A DNA stretch of 64,000 nt from CAYZPB01 sp964568525 (lineage in GTDB: Bacteria; Bacillota; Bacilli; Tepidibacillales; Tepidibacillaceae). Positions within the stretch are counted from its first letter, which is position 1. Each line of letters opens with the position of its first letter. Shown here one piece after another: positions 1 through 8,032 of this stretch. The notes beneath the pieces are model-generated. The model did no database searches, was not told the origin of the DNA, and was given only the letters and a program-made list of their open reading frames with translations. The stretch spans positions 37,118-101,117 of the forward strand of contig CAZMPM010000001.1 of the NCBI GenBank assembly GCA_964568525.1, given 5' to 3'. The position numbers were made by a program, and so were the translations under genes.

Positions 1-43
1 AAAATGATAATATTTATAAATAATTAGGAAAGGAGTATTGTGC

Positions 44-295
44 ATGAATGCTGAAAGAGTAAGCTTGATTGTCTGGTTAACAGATCTTAAAAATACAAAA
101 TGGCTAGAGAAATTCGGGAACGTAGTATACATATCTAAAAAAATGAAATATGCAATAATCTATATTAATAAGGATGAGTATGAAGAAATAGCGAATAAAC
201 TATTGGGGTTAGGCTTCGTTAAAAAGGTTGAACGTTCTTTAAATACTGAGGTAGTTGAACATTTTGCTGCTAGCTTAGCTGCTAAAGAAAACTAA
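44..295 (+). CDS. ylbG: YlbG-family (DUF2129) protein
   Basis: Small 83-residue cytoplasmic protein of the YlbG/DUF2129 family, whose biochemical role is not established. The pattern VWL..LK, then FGNV.YIS.KMKYA and a late FVKKVE matches Bacillus YlbG closely. An in-frame TTG lies six bases upstream at 38, but the AGGAG ribosome site at 31-35 sits eight bases before the ATG at 44, so the ATG is the likely start. No membrane segment is seen. In Bacillus it follows ylbF; here the upstream neighbour lies outside the window. Confidence 0.85.
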   Translation: MNAERVSLIVWLTDLKNTKWLEKFGNVVYISKKMKYAIIYINKDEYEEIANKLLGLGFVKKVERSLNTEVVEHFAASLAAKEN

Positions 296-395
296 GTGTT
301 ACTTATATCAAGCGGTATTCGATTAGCTTACTTTGTTACACTAATTAGAATGCCCTTTTTGTTGCAATAAAATTGAAATTTAAGTAGGGATAGTT
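296..395. other. Intergenic, nothing recognised
   Basis: A 100-base AT-rich gap between ylbG and the MFS gene. I see no convincing terminator, and only a weak ribosome site (AGGGAT) before the MFS start. Confidence 0.4.
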
Positions 396-1583
396 ATGGA
401 ATTATGGCGGAAAAATCTGTACATATTGTGGAGTGCCGGTTTTGTCTTTATGGCAGGTATGACTTCAATCATGCCTTTTCTACCTTTGCATATCAATAAA
501 AATATGGGATTGAGCTCGCCGGCGGAAGTTAGCCTATGGGCCGGCTTAATTTTTGGGATTAATTTTCTCAGTGCTTTTTTCGTATCGCCATTATGGGGTA
601 AACTTGGCGATCGTTATGGTCGGAAAATTATGATTTTGCGCTCGGGCTTTGGAATGGCGATTATAACCATTCTGATGGGTTTTGCCACAAATGTCTATCA
701 GTTGTTATTATTAAGGTTTTTAAACGGCCTTGTAGCGGGTTTTAACCCTGCTTCCGTTGCGCTAGTCGCAGCGAATACTCCAAAAGCAAAAACTGGTTAT
801 GCACTAGGTTTGCTCAACTCTGGTGCTGTTGCTGGATCAATTATTGGTCCGCTTTATGGTGGAATATTAGCTGAATATGTCACTTATAATCAGATATTCA
901 TAATTACCGGGATTTTAATCCTAATAGCAGCCTTAATCGTTTTGTTTTTTGTTAAAGAGGAATTCACACCTGATATGAGCGTTGTTAACAAAAGCATTGT
1001 AGCTGATTTTCGCTTAGTGATGGGTACGCAACCGCTAATCATGGTCTTTTTTATTGTTTTTATCGTGCAGTTCGCAATTATGAATATTAACCCAATATTA
1101 TCTTTATTTGTCTTGGAGTTGGAGCCGCCAGGCGGTAGGGTGGCTTTTTTTGCTGGGCTGATAGCGGCGGCGGCGGGGATAACTAACGTTTTTGCTGCAC
1201 CGAAGCTAGGCAAAGTCAGTGACACTAGGGGACCTGAGATTGTGCTGCTTTTATCTGTAATTGCAGCAGCAATTTTGTTCGTTCCGCAGGGATTTTCAAC
1301 AGATGTTTGGCAATTAATGTTCTGGCGATTTATGCTTGGTTTTGCGCTAGGAGGAATCTTGCCATCCACTAATTCAATTATTAAAAAATATGCACCCGAG
1401 GGGCTTGAAAGTACCACCTATTCTTATAGCAGTAGCGCAAGCTTTCTTGGCAATTTACTAGGCCCGATTGTTGGTGGTTTGTTATTAGGCATTATGGATT
1501 TTAAAGGCGTATTCTTATTAACCGCTTCGATACTATTTTTAAGTTCCTATTTAATCTACCTCAAAATTTATAAACATCGTTAA
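396..1583 (+). CDS. MFS drug-efflux-type transporter
   Basis: A 395-residue integral membrane protein of the major facilitator superfamily, DHA1 (drug:H+ antiporter) type, with about twelve membrane segments. The signature motif A (GKLGDRYGRK) lies at residues 68-77 in the loop after segment 2. A degenerate copy (KLGKVSDTRG) opens the second half near residue 270. The NPASVALV and LLNSGAVAGSIIGPLYGG stretches fit the MdtG/multidrug-exporter subgroup. The substrate cannot be read from sequence. It appears monocistronic. Confidence 0.85.
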   Translation: MELWRKNLYILWSAGFVFMAGMTSIMPFLPLHINKNMGLSSPAEVSLWAGLIFGINFLSAFFVSPLWGKLGDRYGRKIMILRSGFGMAIITILMGFATNVYQLLLLRFLNGLVAGFNPASVALVAANTPKAKTGYALGLLNSGAVAGSIIGPLYGGILAEYVTYNQIFIITGILILIAALIVLFFVKEEFTPDMSVVNKSIVADFRLVMGTQPLIMVFFIVFIVQFAIMNINPILSLFVLELEPPGGRVAFFAGLIAAAAGITNVFAAPKLGKVSDTRGPEIVLLLSVIAAAILFVPQGFSTDVWQLMFWRFMLGFALGGILPSTNSIIKKYAPEGLESTTYSYSSSASFLGNLLGPIVGGLLLGIMDFKGVFLLTASILFLSSYLIYLKIYKHR

Positions 1584-1630
1584 TTGCTGACCACGTAATT
1601 TAATCAGCTTTTCCCATCTCTCTTATTTTT

Positions 1631-1675
1631 AGACACAAATTAGCAACAATTTAGACTTTACTTATTCACAAATAA
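1631..1675 (+). repeat. 45-bp direct repeat, copy 1, upstream of membrane-protein gene 1
   Basis: This 45-base block recurs at 2903-2947 with 43 of 45 positions identical (differences at block positions 13 and 29). It ends in a -35-like box, so it looks like a shared promoter/operator region of the two paralogous genes that follow. Confidence 0.9.
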
Positions 1676-1685
1676 CATTTAGATT
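1657..1685 (+). promoter_or_regulatory. Putative sigma-A promoter of membrane-protein gene 1
   Basis: TTTACT at 1657-1662, a 17-base spacer and TAGATT at 1680-1685. The same arrangement is found in the second copy (TTGACT at 2929, 17 bases, TACTTT), which supports the call although the -10 boxes are imperfect. Confidence 0.5.
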
Positions 1686-1732
1686 ATTTAACTAGAGCGT
1701 CTTTTTTCTTGTGGACGTAGATCATAATAGCT

Positions 1733-1795
1733 GAAAGGTAGGTGCATGATGACCAAAATCAGCTAGTTTTAATTTACTGGTTGATTTTTACTTTA
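1733..1795 (+). promoter_or_regulatory. Structured leader with terminator-like hairpin (possible attenuator), copy 1
   Basis: Between the promoter and the gene lies a ribosome-site-like AAAGGTAGGTG (1734-1744), followed by a 13-bp hairpin: arms 1755-1767 and 1776-1788 with two G-T pairs, and an 8-base loop. A T-rich tail follows. The block is alignable with 3006-3065 in front of the paralogue, which has a hairpin in the same place. A hairpin plus T-tract inside a leader suggests premature termination or attenuation. That is inference. Confidence 0.5.
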
Positions 1796-1884
1796 TTCGC
1801 TTTAGCAAACGTTATCATCGAGATTATACTTAACAAGAAAAGGTTTATTACAAAAATTACAGACTATCTAGGAGGATATTTAAC

Positions 1885-2781
1885 TTGGAAATCACGAAAA
1901 GAAAGAATCTTGTGGGTGGTTTTATTACTTTAATCGCAGGTATTGCAGTTCCGGTTTTAGCTATAGTATTGCTATTTCAAAATTACTCAAGTCTTCTAAA
2001 AGGATATGTTACTACAGGGAAACCAGCTGGTGCAATCATGCAAGATATTCATCAACCTCTATTTTCAGCGCTTTTGATGTTTGCTGGAGTATTAATGTTA
2101 GTATCTGCAGTTGGCTATTTTGGTCAGAAAAAATGGGCATTTGTTTACGGCTTTACCGGAAGCGTTTTAACACTTTTCGGTGGCTGGATGATGGCAATGT
2201 TCCCGTTAATGGTAGGTTTAACACCATATCACTTTAGCTCATTTTTCATTGGAGCTTTTGTTTTCTTTGCTTTACTACTATATGTTAACAAAGTTGAAAC
2301 AAAAATTTGGTTAACAAGCTTGCTATTTGGTATGGACTTTGTAATGACATTTATGAATGGAAATGCGTCGCTAAATAAAATGATGGGCGGAAACCAATTA
2401 GCTAGAAATATGGCTGGTGCTCAGGGCGTTCCAAGTCCAAATGCTCCACACCGTGCGTGGGCAAAAATGAATGTAAATGATGCTTTAATGTATGAACTAG
2501 TTCAACAAATTCTGTGGGTCAGTGCGTTTGCTTTCTTTGTGATTACAATCGCAGTAATTTACAGAAAAGATTGGGTATGGCCAGTTGCATTAGGCGCTTC
2601 AATTATTGCAATCGGTGCTGGTTTCCCAGTTGCTATCGCTGATACTTTGGCAAAAGAATCATTATCTTCATTCTTCTTTGGACCAATTTTAGGTGTTGTT
2701 GTCTTCTTCGCGCTATTCATCTTTAAAGATCGTTTATGGGCAGAAGGACAACCTGTATTTAAGAAAAAAAAGCAAGCATAG
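1885..2781 (+). CDS. Unknown multi-pass membrane protein, paralogue 1
   Basis: A 298-residue membrane protein that I do not recognise, with about eight hydrophobic segments. The start is TTG at 1885, nine bases after an AGGAGG ribosome site (1870-1875). A polar central stretch, roughly residues 160-205, contains GGNQLARNMAGAQG and APHRAWAKMNVND and is almost unchanged in the paralogue at 3123, as are the short motifs DIHQPLFSA and GLTPYHFS. The C-terminus is lysine-rich, probably cytosolic. Such conservation of a loop argues for function rather than mere membrane packing. No fold or substrate can be assigned. Confidence 0.75.
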   Translation: MEITKRKNLVGGFITLIAGIAVPVLAIVLLFQNYSSLLKGYVTTGKPAGAIMQDIHQPLFSALLMFAGVLMLVSAVGYFGQKKWAFVYGFTGSVLTLFGGWMMAMFPLMVGLTPYHFSSFFIGAFVFFALLLYVNKVETKIWLTSLLFGMDFVMTFMNGNASLNKMMGGNQLARNMAGAQGVPSPNAPHRAWAKMNVNDALMYELVQQILWVSAFAFFVITIAVIYRKDWVWPVALGASIIAIGAGFPVAIADTLAKESLSSFFFGPILGVVVFFALFIFKDRLWAEGQPVFKKKKQA

Positions 2782-2820
2782 AATTTGTTAAATAAATTGA
2801 TTTAATAATAAGATAAAGCG

Positions 2821-2873
2821 AGCCTTGTTTAGCTGGACTAATAATCCAAATAAACAGGGCTTTTCTAATTTTA
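2821..2873 (+). terminator. Rho-independent terminator of membrane-protein gene 1
   Basis: An 11-bp stem (arms 2821-2831 and 2851-2861, one G-T pair), an inner TGGA/TCCA stem, and a following TTTT run. The same two-tier hairpin design is found after the paralogue at 4055-4097. Confidence 0.85.
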
Positions 2874-2902
2874 CCGCTAAAACTATGTAGATTTATGAAC
2901 AA

Positions 2903-2947
2903 AGACACAAATTAACAACAATTTAGACTTGACTTATTCACAAATAA
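2903..2947 (+). repeat. 45-bp direct repeat, copy 2, upstream of membrane-protein gene 2
   Basis: Second copy of the block at 1631-1675, with two mismatches. It includes TTGACT at 2929-2934, which with TACTTT at 2952-2957 (17-base spacer) could form the promoter of the second paralogue. Confidence 0.9.
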
Positions 2948-3005
2948 AGTTTACTTTTATAGTAATGGAATCTCTTAATTCTAGGGTTCTTATACCTGAA
3001 TTTTG

Positions 3006-3065
3006 GAAAGGAAGGTGAGAGATAAAAAATCAACTAGTAGTCTAATTAGTTGATTACCGTTTTTT
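3006..3065 (+). promoter_or_regulatory. Structured leader with terminator-like hairpin (possible attenuator), copy 2
   Basis: Homologous to 1733-1795. It has AAAGGAAGGTG at 3007-3017, then an 11-bp hairpin (arms 3028-3038 and 3045-3055, loop of 6), then six T from 3060. The T-run starts four bases after the stem, so termination may be partial. It lies about 60 bases before the start codon. Confidence 0.5.
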
Positions 3066-3122
3066 AATATTTCATTTATAAAAAAGCAATAATTATTTTT
3101 TATTAAAGGAGGAAAACTTATC

Positions 3123-4019
3123 GTGACTAAAATTGAAACAAGAAATATTGTAGGTGGTATCGTTACATTTCTTGCTGGTGTTGCTGTTCCTGTTCTCGCT
3201 ATAGTACTTTTATTTGATAATTATTTTTCTATTTTAAAAGGGTTCGCAACTGCTGGCAAACCTGCTGGCGTTATGATGCAAGATATTCATCAACCTTTAT
3301 TTTCTGCAATTTTAATGCTTGCTGGAGTATTTATGTTAGTTTCTTCTGTAGGCTTCTTTTATCAAAAGAAATGGGCATTCGTTTATGGATTAATCGGTAG
3401 TGTTATTGCTATTTTTGGTGGCTGGATGATGTCTATGTTCCCATTAATGGTTGGGTTAACACCTTACCACTTTAGCACATTCTTCATTGGCGCAATCGTA
3501 TTCTTTACATTGCTGATTTATGTTAGAAGAGCTGAAGCAAAAGTGTGGATTACTAGTTTTCTATTCGGTATGGCATTCGTAATGACATTTATGAATGGTA
3601 ACGCTGCTCTTAATAAAATAATGGGCGGAAACCAAATGGCTAGAAATATGGCTGGTGCTCAAGGAGTTCCTGGTCCAACAGCTCCACACCGCGCATGGGC
3701 TAAAATGAATGTAAACGATCAACTTATGTATGAGTTGGTTCAACAAATCCTATGGGTTGGCGCATTTGCTTTCTTTGTGTTAACTATTGCAGTAGTTTTC
3801 AGAAAAGATTGGGTATGGCCTGTAGCTCTAGGTGCATCAATTATCGCAATCGGCGCTGGCTTCCCAGTTGCAATTGCTGATACAATTGCTAGTGGAGAAA
3901 CTTCACAATTCTTATATGGTCCAGTTCTAGGTGTTATTATCTTCTTTGCACTATTCATCTTTAAAGATCGTTTATGGGCAGAAGGTAAACCACTATTTAA
4001 GAAAAAAGCGAAAGCTTAA
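3123..4019 (+). CDS. Unknown multi-pass membrane protein, paralogue 2
   Basis: A 298-residue paralogue of the protein at 1885, the same length and highly similar throughout, including the polar central loop (GGNQMARNMAGAQG, APHRAWAKMNVND). About eight membrane segments. The start is GTG at 3123, ten bases after AAAGGAGG (3105-3112). Differences cluster in the short loop near residue 258 (ASGETSQ here, AKESLSS in copy 1) and in membrane-facing positions. The gene has its own promoter, leader and terminator, so the duplication covers a complete transcription unit. Function unknown. Confidence 0.75.
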   Translation: MTKIETRNIVGGIVTFLAGVAVPVLAIVLLFDNYFSILKGFATAGKPAGVMMQDIHQPLFSAILMLAGVFMLVSSVGFFYQKKWAFVYGLIGSVIAIFGGWMMSMFPLMVGLTPYHFSTFFIGAIVFFTLLIYVRRAEAKVWITSFLFGMAFVMTFMNGNAALNKIMGGNQMARNMAGAQGVPGPTAPHRAWAKMNVNDQLMYELVQQILWVGAFAFFVLTIAVVFRKDWVWPVALGASIIAIGAGFPVAIADTIASGETSQFLYGPVLGVIIFFALFIFKDRLWAEGKPLFKKKAKA

Positions 4020-4054
4020 GGCAAATAAGTAAATTTAATTAACAATAAATAAAT

Positions 4055-4107
4055 GAGCTTTGTTTAAGTGGAGTAATCATCCAGATAAGCAAAGCTCTTT
4101 ATTTTAA
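4055..4107 (+). terminator. Terminator of membrane-protein gene 2
   Basis: A 12-bp stem (4055-4066 with 4086-4097, one G-T pair) carrying an inner TGGA/TCCA helix, then TTTATTTT. It is homologous to the terminator at 2821. The reverse-strand gene pair ends at 4118, so it may also serve that strand. Confidence 0.85.
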
Positions 4108-4117
4108 TTATTATTAT

Positions 4118-4345
4118 TTATTCGCTTTGCAAGGATTCAATAAATCTCATCAGGGTGGCTCTTTGTTCAGGGGTCAACTTAAGGGTAGTTTCAACAATTT
4201 TCTGGACATCTGGCGGTAGTGCTGCAAGTGAGTTATAATGCTCTTGACCAATCTTATTAATAATATCTTCGACTAAAACTTTCGACTCATCCAGTGTTTT
4301 ATATAACTCAATGAGAGAGTTTAGGGAAAAAATTTTATTACTCAT
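4118..4345 (-). CDS. Small protein of unknown function (75 aa)
   Basis: A 75-residue, probably all-helical soluble protein. It starts at the ATG at 4345, ten bases after GAGGAG; an upstream in-frame ATG would lie inside the preceding gene. The C-terminal part (LPPDVQKIVETTLKLTPEQR) resembles helical tails of small regulatory proteins, but no family is recognised. Its first eight bases overlap the end of the 56-residue gene upstream, which implies translational coupling. A two-gene unit of this size could be a toxin-antitoxin-like or regulatory pair, but nothing proves it. Confidence 0.5.
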   Translation of the reverse strand: MSNKIFSLNSLIELYKTLDESKVLVEDIINKIGQEHYNSLAALPPDVQKIVETTLKLTPEQRATLMRFIESLQSE

Positions 4346-4508
4346 ATAGTGAATGCTCCTCATAAGACAGTATGTTATCAATTTCTTTCTTTATAAGCAT
4401 TAACTCATCATTTGATAATCTCTTTACATCGCGTAGCATGCCGTTCAGCTTAAATGTTTTAAAATCGCTAATAGAAGATGGAATAATAACTTCGTTTTTA
4501 CAGGTCAT
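4338..4508 (-). CDS. Small protein of unknown function (56 aa)
   Basis: A short frame from the ATG at 4508 to the TAA at 4338, giving 56 residues. It starts MTCKNEVIIPSS, with a helical second half (LSNDELMLIKKEIDNILSYE). An AAAGGAG ribosome site lies about twelve bases upstream. The stop overlaps the start of the next gene by eight bases (shared ATGAGTAA), the typical layout of a coupled bicistron and the main reason to believe it is real. Function unknown. Confidence 0.5.
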   Translation of the reverse strand: MTCKNEVIIPSSISDFKTFKLNGMLRDVKRLSNDELMLIKKEIDNILSYEEHSLYE

Positions 4509-4837
4509 AATTGAAACAAACTCCTTTCTTTAGATAACGATTTAATATTATCATGCTTCTATCTTAATAAAAATAGGCTAATATTATTAAATAAGTCTAA
4601 ATTTAAGTGAAAACACATGTAGAGCATGTTTAAAGTTTGTTAAACAGTATAATGCATAAAAAAACTATGTTTTATGCAAGATTTAAAATTTTTATCATTA
4701 AGTCACGACATAAACAAAAATATTCAATGAATTTATACATAATAATTTTCAAATAGTAATTAGCGGAATTGTATTTAATTTAGATAAATACTAAAATAGT
4801 AATAAGTTTAAAATAAAAGCATGAACGGACTGAGTAA
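4509..4837. other. AT-rich intergenic region between divergent units
   Basis: About 330 bases, very AT-rich, between the reverse small-gene pair and addB. The clearest structure is an inverted repeat at 4653-4678. No clear consensus promoter is seen on either strand, and addB has only a poor ribosome site. Confidence 0.5.
4653..4678. repeat. 9-bp inverted repeat (possible operator or hairpin)
   Basis: Perfect arms TGCATAAAA (4653-4661) and TTTTATGCA (4670-4678) around an 8-base spacer, in the gap upstream of addB. It has no T-tract fit for a terminator. An operator is possible. Confidence 0.4.
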
Positions 4838-7800
4838 ATGAAGAGACTGATTAGATATAATCATTCGATGCGACTGGGAAGTGGACTTCAGCAAGTTGCC
4901 GCGGATGATCAAAAGATAATTTATCTATTACCGGACAGCACGCTTTTTTTCGAGCTCAAAGAACAGATCAATCATTTAAATCCTCTATGGTTAAATAAAG
5001 TAGAGTTTATGACTTTTGATCAGTTGCTACGAAAGCTCTTGCCAGCCGATAAACATGTAATTGTGGGCAAAAATGAAGCGCTTGAGCTCCTGCAAATTCT
5101 GCTGACTGAGCTTAATAGTAATGCTGAACTTAGATATTTTTCTAATTTTTCTAATCAAGTTGGAGCGGTTGAACGGATTCTTGATTGGATTTTGGAGATG
5201 AAGGCTCATCAGATATCACCTTTCGAGCTTGCTACTCTGTGGGCTGCTTCCGGTCCAAAATATCTTGATCTGCTTCGAATCTATGAGAGTTATCAAGAGT
5301 TTTTTTCTGCGAACTCGCTTTTTGATATGTGGGACAGATATGTTGTTGCAATAAGGATGATTAAAGAGACAGCAATACTGATTAATGTTGACAAAATAAT
5401 TGTAGAGCAATGTAACGATTTAATGCCTGTACAGATTCAACTTTTAAATGAGTTGGCTGATGCTGGCATTTCTGTTTGTATAAATCTATTAAATTCCGAT
5501 CAACGTCCTGCTATTGGGCGTGAACGCAATAATCTTATTTTGCGATTAAGGCAGGCAGGTTTTGATATTGAGGAAGCTTCTATCCAAACAGCTGTTACTC
5601 GAGCACCAGGATTGGAGCATCTAGCGGCAAATATTTTTAAATTACAACCTGATAAAGTAGCTTCGGAAGATTGCTTAAGATTAGTCTATACTTCAGGCAA
5701 TAGGCAAGAGATTGAGGAAATCGCGGCACGCATTAAGGAGCATGCCCTGGTTGACCAGATAGCTTTAGAGGAGATTGCGATAGTTGCCCAGCCAATCGTA
5801 GAGTATCAGAAGTTAATTAATGAAATATTTCAAGAAGCTAATATACCGTTTAATATCAGTAGAAGAGCTAGTTTGCGGGATAGTTTATATTATAATCTAC
5901 TCCTATCTATTTTTAAGTTGAAGGCGGGTCATCAAGAATTATGGATTGACCTGATTTACAGTGATTATTTGAGTAAAAATCAAGCATCGTTTCAGCGTAG
6001 AATAAAGGAAATATTCTTGGAATTGGGTTCGCCAGAAATGATGGCGACTTGGAATGAGCGACTAGAAACGCAGGTGAAAATGTGTACCAGTAAAAATATT
6101 GACCTAAATACTGTCCGCAGAACTATGGAACAGTTATACAAGTTAGTTGAACGAGTGCCACTAAGTGGGGCCTTTAGGGATTATCTTGATTTTATCAAAA
6201 GTTTTGAACGAGATTATAAAATTGATCAGCAAATTAGTGCACGGGCATTGAATAATATTGAGAATGATTCAGCACTTTTTGAGCAGGTTAGTTATAGCGA
6301 ATTACATAATGTCTTGAATAAATTTGAAAGTCGCAAAGAGCTTTACGACAACTCAAGAATATTAACAATCACTGAGTGGATTACTTTTCTCAATAGACTT
6401 TGTGAAGATTCGGGATTTAGCTATCAAAGTCGGAGAAGCGAGGGTGTCCAGTTGTTGCGACCGAATCAAATATATGGGCGCTCTTTCAGACTGGTTTTTG
6501 TTGCCGGGTTGTTAGAGGGAACATTTCCGCAAAATATTGCTGAAGACTGGCTTCTTTCAGAAAATGACAAAATTCAATTTAACGATGCAGGCTTTCCACT
6601 CAAACTTTTCGGCGACCATAGTTCGATTGAGAAGATGAACTTTTATGAGACGATTAGTGCTGCCAGCAAACAGCTATACCTGCTTTGTCCTAAAAAAGAT
6701 GAAGAGGGACCAGAAAACCTAATTTCGAGTTTTCTTGATGAAGTTAAAAATCTATATTTACCAGAGACGATTATAAACAAAACAATCGAGTTGGTTGATG
6801 TCATTCCAAAATGCTGTAACGATATTGCAACTGCGAGCCAAGCGTTACAGAAAAAATACGCTGAGCTATATCGGAATCGGTCCCAATCGGAACTTGCGCA
6901 ATCAATAAACTCTAGTTTCCGCACCGGCGAACCAACTGAGGTTGCAGAGTTAATTCAAGTTAATCGCGGTATTACGAGTATTATTGATAAAGAGAACAAC
7001 CTTGTTTCTAGTTATGACGGATATATTTCGAATAATGAAGATTTATTCAAAGAACTAGATGAAAAAATATGGAGCGCAACCCAATTAAATAAGGCTAGCC
7101 AGTGTCGTTTTGCCTACTTTGCTGAGGGAATTCTGAAACTGAGCAGTTGGGAAGAACCGGATGGGATGATTAATCCGCTTTTGCGTGGTAATATTTTTCA
7201 TTCTGTATTAGAAAAAGTTATGTCTGCTTATAATAATCCCGATGTTAAGCAACTTACTCAGGCAGAAATTGAACTAAATATTCATGCAATAGAGAAGCTC
7301 GTTGCTACTGAATTTGCACGCTTATACGAATCCGAGTGTAACTATCTTGAACCGTTATTTATCGATTTAGGCTTGTGGCAGATAACTAAGGACATCACAA
7401 ATATCTTGACACATGAGAAATATGGACGGGAGCGCTCGACTGAATATTTTTATCCGAAATATTTGGAGTATGGATTTGGTCAATCACTTGATAATCTGTT
7501 AGAGCTAAAGTATCCAGAGACTACTGTTAAAATTCGCGGAAAGATTGACCGGATTGATGCGAGTGAGACTGATTATTATACAATATATGACTATAAAAGC
7601 GGCAGTAAGCCGACAAATACGGAGATTAAGTCGGCAACAGACCTACAACTATATATTTATTTATTAGCGCTTATTGAGCAATTAGAGATTAATCAGGACA
7701 AAATAGCCGGAGCTGCGTATTATGGAGTCGGCAAGCCTAATGCCAAGAATGAGGTAACTAATTCGCGGAATGTAGGTTTGTGGAAGCTAGAACATAAGGA

Positions 7801-8032
7801 ACGTTTAGGTTTGAATATTAACAAAACTACTGGTTACGAGGAGCAAGAGTGGAATGACCTGCTGCTTGCGGCAAAAGAACAAATAAAGAATTTGGTCATT
7901 CAGTTACGCAGTGGTGATTTTGCTGTTGTGCCAACGACGTCATGTCCAAACTATTGCCAATTTAAACAAATTTGCCGGGTAGATAAAGACCGGACAAGAT
8001 GGAAAAGGTACGAGGGGAGGAAAAACCAATGA
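4838..8032 (+). CDS. addB: AddB/RexB subunit of the ATP-dependent helicase-nuclease
   Basis: A 1064-residue inactivated-helicase and nuclease subunit of the AddAB (RexAB) complex, which resects double-strand breaks for recombination. The N-terminus lacks the GxxxxGKT Walker A loop of Bacillus AddB and instead has IYLLPDSTLFFELK, as in the streptococcal/lactococcal RexB subgroup. The C-terminal PD-(D/E)XK nuclease shows RGNIFHSVLE, then GKIDRID and YDYKSGS. A cysteine in NKASQCRFAYF together with CPNYCQFKQIC near residue 1050 would hold a 4Fe-4S cluster. It overlaps addA by four bases (ATGA). Confidence 0.9.
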   Translation: MKRLIRYNHSMRLGSGLQQVAADDQKIIYLLPDSTLFFELKEQINHLNPLWLNKVEFMTFDQLLRKLLPADKHVIVGKNEALELLQILLTELNSNAELRYFSNFSNQVGAVERILDWILEMKAHQISPFELATLWAASGPKYLDLLRIYESYQEFFSANSLFDMWDRYVVAIRMIKETAILINVDKIIVEQCNDLMPVQIQLLNELADAGISVCINLLNSDQRPAIGRERNNLILRLRQAGFDIEEASIQTAVTRAPGLEHLAANIFKLQPDKVASEDCLRLVYTSGNRQEIEEIAARIKEHALVDQIALEEIAIVAQPIVEYQKLINEIFQEANIPFNISRRASLRDSLYYNLLLSIFKLKAGHQELWIDLIYSDYLSKNQASFQRRIKEIFLELGSPEMMATWNERLETQVKMCTSKNIDLNTVRRTMEQLYKLVERVPLSGAFRDYLDFIKSFERDYKIDQQISARALNNIENDSALFEQVSYSELHNVLNKFESRKELYDNSRILTITEWITFLNRLCEDSGFSYQSRRSEGVQLLRPNQIYGRSFRLVFVAGLLEGTFPQNIAEDWLLSENDKIQFNDAGFPLKLFGDHSSIEKMNFYETISAASKQLYLLCPKKDEEGPENLISSFLDEVKNLYLPETIINKTIELVDVIPKCCNDIATASQALQKKYAELYRNRSQSELAQSINSSFRTGEPTEVAELIQVNRGITSIIDKENNLVSSYDGYISNNEDLFKELDEKIWSATQLNKASQCRFAYFAEGILKLSSWEEPDGMINPLLRGNIFHSVLEKVMSAYNNPDVKQLTQAEIELNIHAIEKLVATEFARLYESECNYLEPLFIDLGLWQITKDITNILTHEKYGRERSTEYFYPKYLEYGFGQSLDNLLELKYPETTVKIRGKIDRIDASETDYYTIYDYKSGSKPTNTEIKSATDLQLYIYLLALIEQLEINQDKIAGAAYYGVGKPNAKNEVTNSRNVGLWKLEHKERLGLNINKTTGYEEQEWNDLLLAAKEQIKNLVIQLRSGDFAVVPTTSCPNYCQFKQICRVDKDRTRWKRYEGRKNQ

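Noticed and set aside
890..1417. 175-residue reverse frame over the MFS gene
   Set aside because: Shadow of a transporter reading frame; no start signal and no family features.
1742..1933. 63-residue frame with a hydrophobic stretch before membrane-protein gene 1
   Set aside because: It covers the leader hairpin and runs through the ribosome site and start of the real gene in another frame. The corresponding frame in the homologous leader of copy 2 stops after 12 codons, so it is probably not a protein gene.
3006..3053. 12-codon leader peptide (GTG at 3016) before membrane-protein gene 2
   Set aside because: The distance from AAAGGA to GTG is too short and the peptide is not alike in copy 1. 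It is kept only as part of the attenuator idea.
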